A program made the position numbers and the translations under genes. From assembly GCA_035582835.1 (NCBI GenBank), contig JAYKAV010002919.1, positions 222,605-286,604 of the forward strand: a DNA stretch of 64,000 nt, given 5' to 3'. Origin of the DNA: Phoebastria nigripes (taxonomy: Eukaryota; Chordata; Aves; Procellariiformes; Diomedeidae). Shown one piece after another: positions 1-12,500 of the stretch (position 1 is the stretch's first letter; each line of letters begins with the position of its first letter). The notes under the pieces were generated by a model. It did no database searches, was not told the DNA's origin, and saw only the letters and a program-made list of their open reading frames with translations.

Positions 1-245
1 CTTTGGTGCCCAATAACTCCACACAACACACCACCTCTCCTGATCTGAGTGACCACCATAGCAGATGGAGCCCAAAGTCATGGACTAAATGAACTCAATG
101 GACATTTTAGAGGGATGGTCCATAGANTAAGGGAATGTTATCTGTGTATTATATCAAAGGATGGGAAGCGGGATGGTGGTTAATGAGGTTGTATTGGATA
201 GTGTGGGACCTTATTTCAATATTTACTATTTACTAGCTTTGGTTC
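1..245. mobile_element. Probable LTR-retroelement fragment
   Basis: The left edge, just 3' of the last IQCH exon on the minus strand, has a GGGATGG-rich plus-strand stretch (for example ggacattttagagggatgg and ggatgggaagcgggatgg) that resembles avian ERV/LTR sequence I have seen. No open retroviral frame, primer-binding site or LTR border can be read. The assignment is from memory of sequence style only. Confidence 0.3.
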
Positions 246-355
246 AAACCCTCCTGTACCAATCTAGTGATTTACAGTCACTTCCTAAACCATCTCTGGT
301 AAAGACAGTATTAAAAACATGAATAAGAAACTCATTTTCCTCACTGTCTAAATAC

Positions 356-570
356 CTGTGTCTGAGAGGGAATCTGCAGCTCAGATTCCAACTGTTGAGC
401 TGGATACGTCCACACCGGCTTTGATTTCCTTGGTGAAACCATGGAGCTGCTGGATGGAAGTGGTGCAATGTTACCTTTACTAGAGGAATATTTGCCATAA
501 ATTGCTTCCTTTGAGTTTGGGAAGGTGATGGTGTCTGTATTCTCAGGGTCCACCCTACTACTAATCTCTC
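356..570 (-). CDS. IQCH: IQCH exon (DPENTDTITFPNSKEAIYG), last one in the window
   Basis: Strong acceptor TTTTTTTTCTTTGGTACAG, then EISSRVDPENTDTITFPNSK and onward to the Ser-rich SSSSMVSPRKSKPVWTYP, ending QIPSQTQ before donor GTATTT. 215 nt, phase 1 in and 0 out. The rest of the gene, including any IQ motif, lies beyond position 1. Confidence 0.78.
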
Positions 571-3500
571 CTGTACCAAAGAAAAAAAATTGATCACAGG
601 TTTCATTGTTAAAAGAAGTGCAACAACGGCATCAAATTGATATTCTACCACCTACCATTAGGTACTGGCATGCTCCAGTTTGCTCTCACGTCCAAGCAGG
701 TTGCAATTTTCAGGAGTTATCACCAAAAAACATTGAGGAATGCCACTGGATGGCCATAAGCCAAACCATGCTATAACAGGTTGCTATTGTGAAGACTGAG
801 ATTAGGCTATAGGAAAATGTATCACAGTTTTAATCTATAGTGTTCTAAAGTTTGTAATATGCCAGCCAACAGTACACCCAGGATAACAATGTCAAAATAT
901 TAGCACTTATACTCCAGGTTATTCCATATATAATTTTAGCTTTCAACCACCCCTTTTCATTAGGAGAACTTGTCAAATGTATGGGATTGCTACTGAGCCC
1001 ACTGCTCATTTTGCTTATGCTCCTTTCCGTACTGGTGACATATGCCATAAGCAGCTGTAGCAACAACAGTTTTGAGTACACTTTGTGATAGATCAGAATC
1101 CCATTGCCCACAGTATATTCACTTATGGGGAATCATTCATTTACTCACACAGATTAATAAAACAGATGCTTGATCAGCTGTTGTAAGTCATGACTTACAG
1201 TAACACTGGCTTTACACTAACATCAATGGTCAGATCTTCAGATTCGGGTGCTTAGAATTTGAAACACGCAGGTAGGAACCTACCAGGATTTCAGAAATTA
1301 ACAAGGACCAAATCCTCACAGGGATTAAGAAATCTGATTCCCATTCAGTTGCAAGACAGAGGATGCTCACGTACATCTTTATGCACTTCGTATTCTTAAG
1401 AATTTGAGTGAGTGCTCATTAGACAGCTGTTTCCTTGTGAGATAAAACAAGGGACTGAAAGTGAAGTGGAGATACAATTGATGGCTGTTATCAATCCTTT
1501 GCACTCACCTACTGCTGACTTCTTGTGCTGCCTGTGAAATTCACGGAAAGGCGCTGCTTTGGATAAAACGGGACGTGTCTGGAGAGTTATCTTTGTTGCT
1601 GGAGGGATAAGCCTTTGTTCAGTTAGGCTCAGAATACCTACAAGATGACAACATTACTGAACAATTCATATATGTTCCAACTATGAAAGAAAAAGAATTA
1701 GTAACAATAAGGAAAGAATTAAACAAAGGCAGGCTCAGGTTCTTCCAATTCCAAATCAAAACTAGAAAAGCAGCAGTTTTCTTTTATTGAAAGATAAGAA
1801 TCAATAGAAGACTCTTATCTTTCAATATTCAATATTTTACCTTCAAGGAAGGTGAACTTTGCTGTAAAAATTGACAAATACATGAAACATACTGTAATGG
1901 TGCTGATTCTGAGAAGGAATTATGTGCTTGTACAATGGCAATTTAATACACAGAATGGATGAGAATTAACTCTTGTAAACGACAATGTAATCACGTAATT
2001 GTGAATATGGACTGATTGCTAAAGTAGTCCAAGTGCAGGTCTAGTTAAGATCAAATGATTAAAAACTAGACATTAATCATGACCGTTTATTTTGACCATG
2101 TTATTTAGTCATACAAGAATCCTCCATCACACACAATTCTTCTTTCCAGTAGCAACTGAACTCTGAATTACAAGATAACTGACTCAGGGAGGATGATGCT
2201 CAACATAACATAGTTAGCTACCACATGGAGTAAGTAGTCCGAAGTTGATCTCTACCCTTTGCAACATTTGAGATCACAATTCTTACAAGTTTTGAGGTGC
2301 CAGAAAATTTGATTACCAGATACCTGCTGTAAACAGCAAACAACACTGCTTATGTAGCTATACATCGGATGGCAACAGTACCCAGATGGGCTTCTGTGAC
2401 TCACCTTTCGTTATATGTTCTTCTAACAGGGGTAAGGGAGAATCCATGTGGTGAGAGGCAGGCAAATCCCAAAGGTTGCTAACTATATGACCTTTCACTA
2501 TCTTCTGACTACACATCTAGGAAGAGACAGAATCTTCTTTTAACAAAGAAATCCTGGATTTGCAAAGACACACTTTTCTACTCCCGCAATAATAAATATA
2601 ACTTCTGCTATGTATAGTTTCATTAAGATTTAATAACGTAACAGTACAAGCACTGCTTTTACTACTTACGAACATGCTACAGTATTGTCTACTGTCATTA
2701 CTTTAGTAATTTAAAATAAAGTTAATTAAACACAGTTGATGTCTTGTGACTTCTGCTATGCAAAAATCAGTGTACTAGTTAATAAAGGAATCACAAGAAG
2801 TTTGCTCAATTTTAATGAGTATAGTGTAAACATAGTATTTTTTGACAGAACAGCCTTTGAATATATAAAATGCATACACAGGCAAGGTACCAGAAAGAAA
2901 AGGAAATACTTTCAAATACGTCAATAAATTTTTGCTGGGAAGAATACCAATGGAATTAAAATATGTGAAACTACTCACAAATCAGGGAACAGTAAGTATC
3001 ACAGACTTCTGAAGTTTCAGGGTTCCTCAAGGACAGCAGGGAATGACACAGCCTGATAATGTGATGTGGAAACATGTGCCACACTGGCTGTGCTAATGTG
3101 GGGATTAAAGCTCCCTTACTTCCCCAATTAACCTGTGCTTGCCTGAAAAAACAGAACCTGCTGGTTTTAAGTGCCAGGAATTCAAGCAGTGACACACATC
3201 ACTTTGGGATAGCGATATCATGTGTCTTACTGTTACACTTATTATCACACTTATTATCACACATATAGAACATTGCACAGGGAAAAGAATATATTGCCAC
3301 CTTATACTTCAGTATTATAAATACAAAAACTCTGTGTTATCATCTAACGTTTTCTTCCTCTCTCCAATATGCAATAATATCCAATAAGTATCTTCAGTTT
3401 CTTTCTGACTAGGAATACACATACTATTCTATTTGCAATGTGGGTTGTACTCAAGTCCTAAAGAAACAGAAAGCTAAATATTCAGTGGGTTTAAAGCATT

Positions 3501-6500
3501 ACAGCACATGCAACTTCAAGGCAATTAACATCATTGAGATCTCTCACTTGATGATAGTGAACTACCACCAGCAGAAGATTATATTGTTTTCTCTCGCCTG
3601 GCTGATGCTAGAAAAATGAGACAATGATAAACCTAGAGAGACATGAAAGATTCAACTTAAATGAACTCAAATGTTTTATGAAGCAAAAGGAAAATTTAAC
3701 ACTAGTCTATCAAACCTTACTCTGTCAACAGATTTTCAGAAATCTAGATAAAGGTTTCTTAGTTTTAGCAACTAAACTACCTAGGGATNGGGTGTGCTCT
3801 AATATATGCTGCTCAGAACTTCCTCTGCAAGTGCAACTTTACAGGTTCTCCAGTAACTTTCATGCTGGGTCTAGGCAACACAAGGAGGAAGCGACTAAAT
3901 TTGAATGAATAAGGTAAATAAGTGCCAGCACACAGGTGTGAATATATTATTAATCTCAAGAGGAAGAAAGGTAGTTGGAGGGGCATACTGGGTCTTTGAG
4001 CAAACAGGAAAGCTAGCAGGCAGACTGGACAAGGAAAAAGACCTGGGAACAGCAGGGTTAGGAAAGAACATTGGGACAGGCTGGACAAAGAGCCTGGCAG
4101 ATAGGTTGGGAGCCTGGCAGAGAATCAGGCAGGTAAGACTAGGATACGTTCTGGAAGCAGTCTCAGAAGACAATCGCAAGGAACAGAGAGACTGGGGCAA
4201 GATAAAAATGGGAAAAGGGGAAAGTGGGGCAGAATGGCAAAAGGAACTAAACAGCTTTGTATGCAACAGGGCACATCTCCCTCACAATTTGGAGTGGACC
4301 TCAAGATCCCACAGTCTCATCTTTAGTCAGCAAATAGCTGTGAAGCCCAATAAAAAAAGTGTCCCATGCTTTTGTGGGTGACAATCTGTTAGCAGTTACT
4401 CCATTAGTCTAACAGTTAGAAATTCTTACATTGCATAGAAATGTTTGAACCTTACTGATGAGCTATATGGAAGACAACTTAATGCCATGTGCTGGAAATT
4501 TTTTTTTTATTTGCTTTTAAAAAATTATTTCATTATGAATGATAAACTACCTTAAAATAATATTAAATACATAAAATCAGAAAGCTAGGAAATATTGATA
4601 GATCTGCAAAATGGGAATAACAGCATTTACCTCTTTTATAGAGCACATCAGGACTTCCTGGTTTAAAATGCTAGGTTTTAATGACTGATTATCATGCTTG
4701 TGTACAGCTTTTAGTACAATAGGATCCAGGCCATGACTGGGATCTTTGAGCACTGTTGTGTCATAATTAGTGAATAACATCAACCATCAACTTTACAGAA
4801 AGGGATAGGCAATTCTAAAGAACTGCTTATAAACCTAATAGGAAAATGAGACAGATCAAAATAAACCATTATAATTTTTCCTCCCAATTTGTATAATAAC
4901 ACTGTCCACAAGAGACATTAGGGAGATAGAATATATATACGCTTTATCATAATAGAGAATCTTTCAGAGAAATCTTTCAGGCACGCATTTAAGTTGTGGC
5001 CATTATGAAGCATTATGCTTTAAGGGATCTAGATGTACGAATCTTCACGTCCTTGTGTTCCAAGAAAATAGCAATAAGCATATAACAAAGATTAACTTTA
5101 TACCAGCTGGCATATAAGTGGCTTGATACCGAGAAAAGGGAATAATAAACCACACTTTTCTACTCACTCTCAGCCCCAGCAGTTTGTTGAGGACACAACA
5201 AAAATATATAAAAGGAAAGAAATTTAATTAAACAGTGACTCCTTTTTCAGGCTATTGCTATTGTATCAGTAAAGCAGCACTGATTTTACTATTGGTCAGC
5301 TTTATCCTAGTTTAAATCCCAGGAGTTTTATTATGATAAACAACACTATGAAACATATGTATTTCATTTGTGTTCATAGAGATGTAATAAGCTACAAAGA
5401 AAAGCAATTCAGGTGGAGTGTACAAGTTCAAAAGCAGCCTAGAGGTTTGGTTGTGTGGTGTGGGGTTTTTTTGTTGTTGTTGTTTTTTTGTTTTTTTTTT
5501 TTTTTAAACTGGAGATAGATATTTAATTCTTCTTTGCTGTATCCTTAAATTTCTATAAAGTCCATGGCAGATGTCACGTTAAAATAAGGACAGATGCAAC
5601 TGTAATGTAATTNAGGCTCTCATTTACACTGCACAGTGCCACTATGATTCACTTCATTACATAGTACAGGCAACATAGTGGAACTATGGAGCTGACCCAG
5701 AACAGTTACCTACGAAAATTCCACCCAGTCTGTACACCCTTCTTCTATGTTCTTTCAGCACCCTATTAGCTGCCCTCTTGAAGACTTCAGTGAGATATCA
5801 AAGCAAAATTTGACAAAATGCTTTCATCCTTCAGTTATTTTCACTAAAATTAAGCCAACTCAATTACAACAATAAGACCTTAAAAATAATAAAAAATAAT
5901 ATTAAGTACTGCAAGAAAAAGGTTTACTTTTAGCATGGTTGTACAGTTTTATTACCATTATTCAGTGATTTAACTTAAAAAGATATTTAAAAGATTGCAT
6001 CTTTTTAAAAGGTTTTCAATAGACTTCCATCTGCTTATGTCAATTTAAAACCTTTACTCACACNTACAGCTTTTATGGCATAAACACAAAACCTAGTGAA
6101 TTTAATANCACATATTCCAGAACTGGCAGCTCCTAACTAGCATTTTAATGGTTGTAGTGTAGACAGACCCAAACCAGCATGGAAGCAAAGGATCACACCC
6201 TATACAATGCTAACCTGTAGGAACCTCACCTGCTTCCTCTCTGGCAGAACCCAAGCAACCGTTACAAGGTGATTGGAACCTCAAACATTTTTCTGTGTGA
6301 ATAATGTCTTCTAGTGAAGTTTGTTATGAAGATTATGATTCAGCAAGTATACTTTACTAAAGTCAGCACACAGCCTGCTTCATCATGGGTACTTTTAAAG
6401 TACAGTTTTATAGGGCTGGAAGGGAGCACTTAATTTGCAGTGCAGACTAAGGCTTACTTGCCTGATAATATGCTTGGAGTGCACTGAAAAACTATTTTTT

Positions 6501-9500
6501 CATTTCAAGCGCTTCTGAGAGTAATTAACCTGGGACATGAGAAAAACAATTCTATTACCCTTTCTAAAGCATTTTTCTCCTGTGGATAAACCTCTCCCAC
6601 TTGATTTTTTTTCTTTTTGCTTCATTTTAAACAGGGCACTTGTTGTAACACCACAGGGATTTTCTGATTAGTTCTCNATTTGTTTTCTTTTGACCTAGAC
6701 AGCAAAATTTAACTAGAACAACTTCTTTTTAAAAATATATTTATAAATATGTTTTTTTCCCCCAGTAAAAGAATAGAGACTAGTATTAAATACAGAGAAA
6801 AGATGAGTACTATCATGTACCAAAACTACAGTTTATCANCCAGGAAGATTAGATAGATGAAATTTGGTAAGTAAATATCAGAAAGCCACAGAGCTTCATA
6901 GTAATGGTAGAAAATGTATATAACAGAGTAATCTATCATTTCATGATTATCTTCTCCAAATTGCCATCTACCTTCATATTTTTTATTAAGAAGTCCCTAT
7001 CGAGATTTGATGTACACAGTTCATAATCCCTATAAAGGGAAGAAGGAATCATAGCAAAATAAAATCAATGGAACTAAGGTCAGTTTTGAATATGCTCAGG
7101 AAACTGGCAGGTTAGAGCTTGTAGAAGGCAAGTCTAAAGGAAACTGGAACTCTGCTGAACAGTCTGTTCCACAGATAACATGTACTACAGAAACAAGGTC
7201 AAACGATTCCAGAGATGAAGCAGGATAGGAAGGATAGCAAGTTGATAAATCATACGTTCTTCATTTATCTCAAAAGAAGACAAAAGCATACAGAAAAAAG
7301 AAATTGGGCATACCGATGACTGCTTCTTGTTTGCTTAAACAGGTAAGACAAAATGCGATGCAAGTAGGAAGAAACTTCTGGGTAATAAAAAATGACATCA
7401 TTAAGTACCTTCATAATTATCATTAAAAAAGCAGCTAGTTATGAGTAGAATCAACTCACTTAATTGTAGTGCAAAAGGGATGAGGTCTCAGACTATCTTA
7501 AGGGCAAAACAGATCAGACAGCACTCAGAGGTTTTCAAATTGGCTGGTCCTGATAAAATACACTCTAGGACACTTAAAGAACAGTATAAAGCAATCTCAG
7601 AACTGCTGGTAGGACTCTTGTAGAATGGAAAATATACTAGAATACTGGAAAAAGAGCATGGTGCCTATCTTTAGAAAGGGGCAAAGGATGTGTTGAGAAA
7701 TTCTAGCCCTATTGGTTTAACTACAATTCTTGGAAAAATTCTTAAACAAATAACCAAACAAGCTAATTATAAACATCTGGAAAGTAACAAATAAATGAGC
7801 AACTTGAACCTGTCAAGATCAAATTTGTCAGACCAATCTAATTTTTTTCTACAACAGGTTAGCAAGTGGTGTGTGAATAGGGGAGAAAAAGTAAGTACTA
7901 CTACTTCACTTTAGCACAGCTTTTGAAGTTACCTGATCATGGTATCATATAAGCAAGCTAAGAAAGTGCAGTTTAGACAAACTTACTTTAAGGGAGAAGC
8001 AAAGCTGCTTTGATAACTAATTCAGAAAGAATTTCTATGTCAATATGGAAGGATACTGAGAGCCTTCAATGGGTCTGTCCCGTAAGTGGTTATGAATCAG
8101 CAAAGCCTGCTGTTCACACAGGAGGAGGAGGTAAGTTTTGAGCAGTGGGAGAAAAATCAGTTCAGATTGTAAAAATCTCAAATGGAGTAAAGGCAGAGGT
8201 GGCTAAGTGATTTTCACTCTTTGCTCTCAATCACAGAATCATAGAAATAAAAGAAATGTTGGTTAGAAGGGCTCTCTGTAGGACATCAAGTCCAATCTTG
8301 AGTCTACTACCCACAATAGATCAGGTCAGCTCTGGTTTTGTCTAGATGAGAACTACTATAGGATTTCATTGCATTTTATAGTTTCACAGCCTTACGGTCT
8401 AAACGGATGTATTTTTTCTTTGTTGATTTACACCCCGAGCAGCAAAGCAAGGAAGCAATATCAAAGAATAGTTTCACTCACACTTCCACCATCTATCAGT
8501 TTTTATTGGGAAAAAGAATCTCATTCTGACAATCAAGCCAAATAATCTTAGTAATAAATAGTAAATAAAGTATTTAACTCTGGTTTCAAATAACCTAGTT
8601 TTGGTCCTCCGAGTCTAAGAACCAGCACGTGGATTTCAATGCAGAAATACTGAATGCTAAGTAAAGGACAAATTCTTACCAGTGTCAGTGGAACTATTCT
8701 GAAGTCAGAGGAGTCAAATTTGTAACAGTCTCTATAAGAGATTTAAAATACGAACAATTTTTATGACTGCTTGTCTTTTTATTCAAGAAGATTTCCGAGT
8801 AGGAAAATTGTATAGAAAATTAAAATTTGTCCTTCTCATTCCAATTTAGACAGTCCAGCATTTTATCTACCTAATGATTAATACAGTTTCCCTTAGATGT
8901 AATACTAAGATATTCATACATATTATTTCCCTCAGGTTTTGTTTATCTACAGAAAATAAAGTCCAATTTAAATGGAAAGCCCAACATAAAACCTTCAATA
9001 TGGAGCAACTAGGCATCTTCAACAACAGGTCTCATATGTTATTCTTACCTACTTTAAGCTCTTAAAAGTAACCAGAGATGGCTCTGAACTGTCTATTTTC
9101 CATGTACTTGGAAAAATCAAGCTTTGCTCCTTTGATGGTCTGCTGCTAGCTCTCCCAGAAACTTACCTCTATCAAAATTCTGCCATAACAGGTGCAAGAG
9201 AGAATAGATGGAGAACTTTGGTGAATCCCACATCTGCTTTTTGAAAAAGGCAACAGAAGCAGCACAGAAGGAAGTAAGAAAGATAATTGCTGGCTTGAAC
9301 TACAATACATTTTACTTGTGGGCAAAGGGCCAGCTTGCACGAGGCAGACTATGCAGGACCAACTTATTGGAATTCAGGGGTGGGCCTCCATTCTTGTCCG
9401 GAGACAGCTGTAAACCAGCAGCCCATAGCATCACAATCAGGCACTGAGTTTTGTCAAGGAATGCTGATATGTACAGAAACAGCTTCAGCAGCTTCGGCTG

Positions 9501-12500
9501 CACCCCTACCTAGCAAAATGACAGTCAATCTCCAATTCCAGATGACAAAAACTGGATAAAAACTTAAAACAAATGGTGACCTTTCAAAAGATTAATTTGT
9601 TTACCAACAAAATGTTCTACGTTTGTCATCTGAGATGGGGGTGACCTTCACATTCCCATTTCTAGGTTGAAAGGATGCTGACTATAGTCATCTGTTAAGT
9701 TAACTCTGTCTCACCAATTATTTCCTTTTTATTTTTAGTGACATGAAGATTTTATTAATTCACTGTGCTGGTTATTATGATTACATACCATAATACAAAT
9801 GCAACAAGCTTATTTTGAATTACTGTAGTGTAACATCAATTTGTTTAAGTCTCATTCTGCTACCACTGCCAAATTATGCTTTGACTGTAATTATAGCCAT
9901 ATGCATAAGTTTAAAACACAATCAGGTTTTGAGGACCAAAAGACCTGTTTTTCTTCTACAACTTCTTCTAGTCACTTGAAATGAAAAGAATTGCCCTGCT
10001 TTGCCTTACTTTAAAATTTTGGAAATGAATAGACTTTCAGTGATAAGCATTAGTGATTAGCATGATGCAAATACTGAAAAAAGAATGAATAACTGAGGAT
10101 ATGATTAGAATGGTAGTGCTCAAATAAGTTAGCTTAAAAAAACCCCCACCACAACACAGAATCACTGCCATCACCATTAGAGCCACACTATATAAGATGC
10201 AACTCATAAAGGCTAGAAATCATCACCATATTAAATTCTACCTCATGAATAAATTAAAAGGTTCCAAGTTTACAGTATAATATACATTTATAAGAAAACA
10301 AGGACCAAAGAGTGCCAGTATAATTCCATAAAAGAACAGCAGTCCTATGAAAATGAAACTTATAGTTGTGAATCTTTTCTACATTGCAGCAGTTCATCAG
10401 AATTATTTTTGCTGCAATTCAGATTACTATTTGTTTTGCTAGATGCTCCGTGGGAAGTATACATATTTAATAATTATCTACTCATCATTTTTCATTTGTT
10501 ATCCAGATATAGGCTACAAAATAAAGTGATGCCCAGTCTGCCCATGGTGTTTCAAAGAGAATTACAGTCCTCATTTTAAGATAACTACAGAACTTTACAG
10601 AGGATGAAGCGTTAGTGCTTATCAGACCCCAAAAAGTACAAAAGGGCAACAGTTAATTGTTCTTAGTTTCTGTCATAAAATCTGGCGTCAGCAATTTTAT
10701 AATACCAAAAGAGCAAGAAAAGACGACATTTTTCATGAAACAATGAGATCCTTACTAATAATTTTTCAAACTACTCAAATGGCAGGATAATAAAAAGTCT
10801 GTGTAGATTTGTGCTTGACCTATCTAGTCACCTCAAAACCAGTGTGTTTTTAATCTCATCACATTTTTAAATGCTCAAATCTCCTTGAAAACTCAGATGC
10901 TGACAACTCTTGGAAAAAACCTGAATGCAGTTAACCAAGCAATTAGTTTTTAATTTACTTCAATGAGAGTCCTTCTGCCACTGATTTTTTTGGGAGATAA
11001 GCTTTGAACTTATGTACATATGTAGGGCATGTACATGGGTATACGCGTGTGTGTGCCCGCATGTGTGCGTACAAATATTGCCCTCTAATGGCTGATTAGT
11101 AAAAACAGGGTAGGTAGCTTCTAACAATTCTTGAGGCTACTTTAATTGACATTTTTTTCAAAACTAAAGACCATATAATTTTAGACCTGCAACTACACAT
11201 CGATTTATTTTATTTACTATTGGTGATCTACAACTATCATTCCTCTAAGTGCTAGTATAGATCACATTTAACAAAAATGTCTTAATTCACAATCTCAGTA
11301 GTGGATTTTGCAAATCTAATTGCAAAATTTTACCCCCAGTGAAGCTAGAACATTTCAAAACACAGATTGTGTCANGGGATTCAACAACTTCTAAAAAGCA
11401 TTTACTTCAGTAAATGCTGTAGAATAAGTTAGAGATAGGAAATACCTACTTGTTTTTTCAGCCCAGCTCCCTGTCATAAACAGTTCCTTAGCAACTGTAA
11501 ACGTGTATCAGAGAGCTTGACTAATTTTCACTAAATGTTTGTAATTTAAGTTTTCTCTGATCAGTGTATGTTTCAGTGAGAGTGGTAAAACACATGGCTC
11601 TCTGCAGTAGTATAATATTCCTCTCTGTGAGTGTTTTAGAGTGGTTCTAAAAAGCTATTAGCCATGATGCTTTTTTCTAATTAACTCTATATCACAGGGT
11701 TAGACAAATCACCTCTTAGTCTGGGCAACAGCTTTCAAAAATCATTTTTTATAAGTGGCAGCTTACAACTGTGCCATTCACAGATTCTGTTTATGTTGTT
11801 TAAAACCAAATACCCTAGAACATCTCTTACAGCACTGGGCTTGCTGCATAATGCTTCTATTACATAAATTAAATTGTAGAAGAGCATCCTTGTGTGAGAC
11901 CATTGGGCATATTCTTTCATGTGGACCACAGTGCTGTGCTAAATTTGTGAACGTAATTGATCTTTGGAGGGATGCCTGTGCCTATTAAATTTTTTTAAAA
12001 GCATACTTTGCAGAAAGTGTCATCTTCATGTTCATTTGTTTAAGAGGAGCAGCAGTTGCAGAACACAAATTTGGAAGAATCAAAACTTAATCTTACTCAA
12101 CTTGAACATTCTCAGACCAGAAGGAATTGAGAAGGGTGATTTGATGGATGCTAGTCAGGGTACTCTTAGGAGAGTGTTGTGGACGTGCTCAGTCTCAGCT
12201 TTGGTAGATAATTGTTTTGTACTGAGGGAAACAGCTTCACTAGAGATAAAAGAAAGGCTGTGCTTCAGAATACCTTGTAGCTTGACAGTGAGGACACTTA
12301 GGATCTACAAGACATGGAAATCTCTCCATACGGAAAGGAAGGATCCNAATCTGTCCCTCACATTCCAAAGTGAGCGCTCCCAGCATGGAGCTAAGTAGAA
12401 CTTGACATTCCCTCCCAAACCATGCCAGAAAAATAAGATGTAAACAACACCTAAATTCATGTAGTCACTCTAGGATTCTGATTCTCTTTCAGTATAACCC

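Noticed and set aside
244..651. 135-codon minus-strand frame over the IQCH exon at 356-570
   Set aside because: The overlapping frame with DPENTDTITFPNSKEA fits a strong acceptor and the phase of the neighbouring exon; this longer frame is a shadow.
11964..12398. 144-codon plus-strand frame antisense to IQCH
   Set aside because: No recognisable domain, Leu/Cys-rich random-looking composition, contains an n; part of it vaguely resembles an old amniote repeat but I cannot name it.
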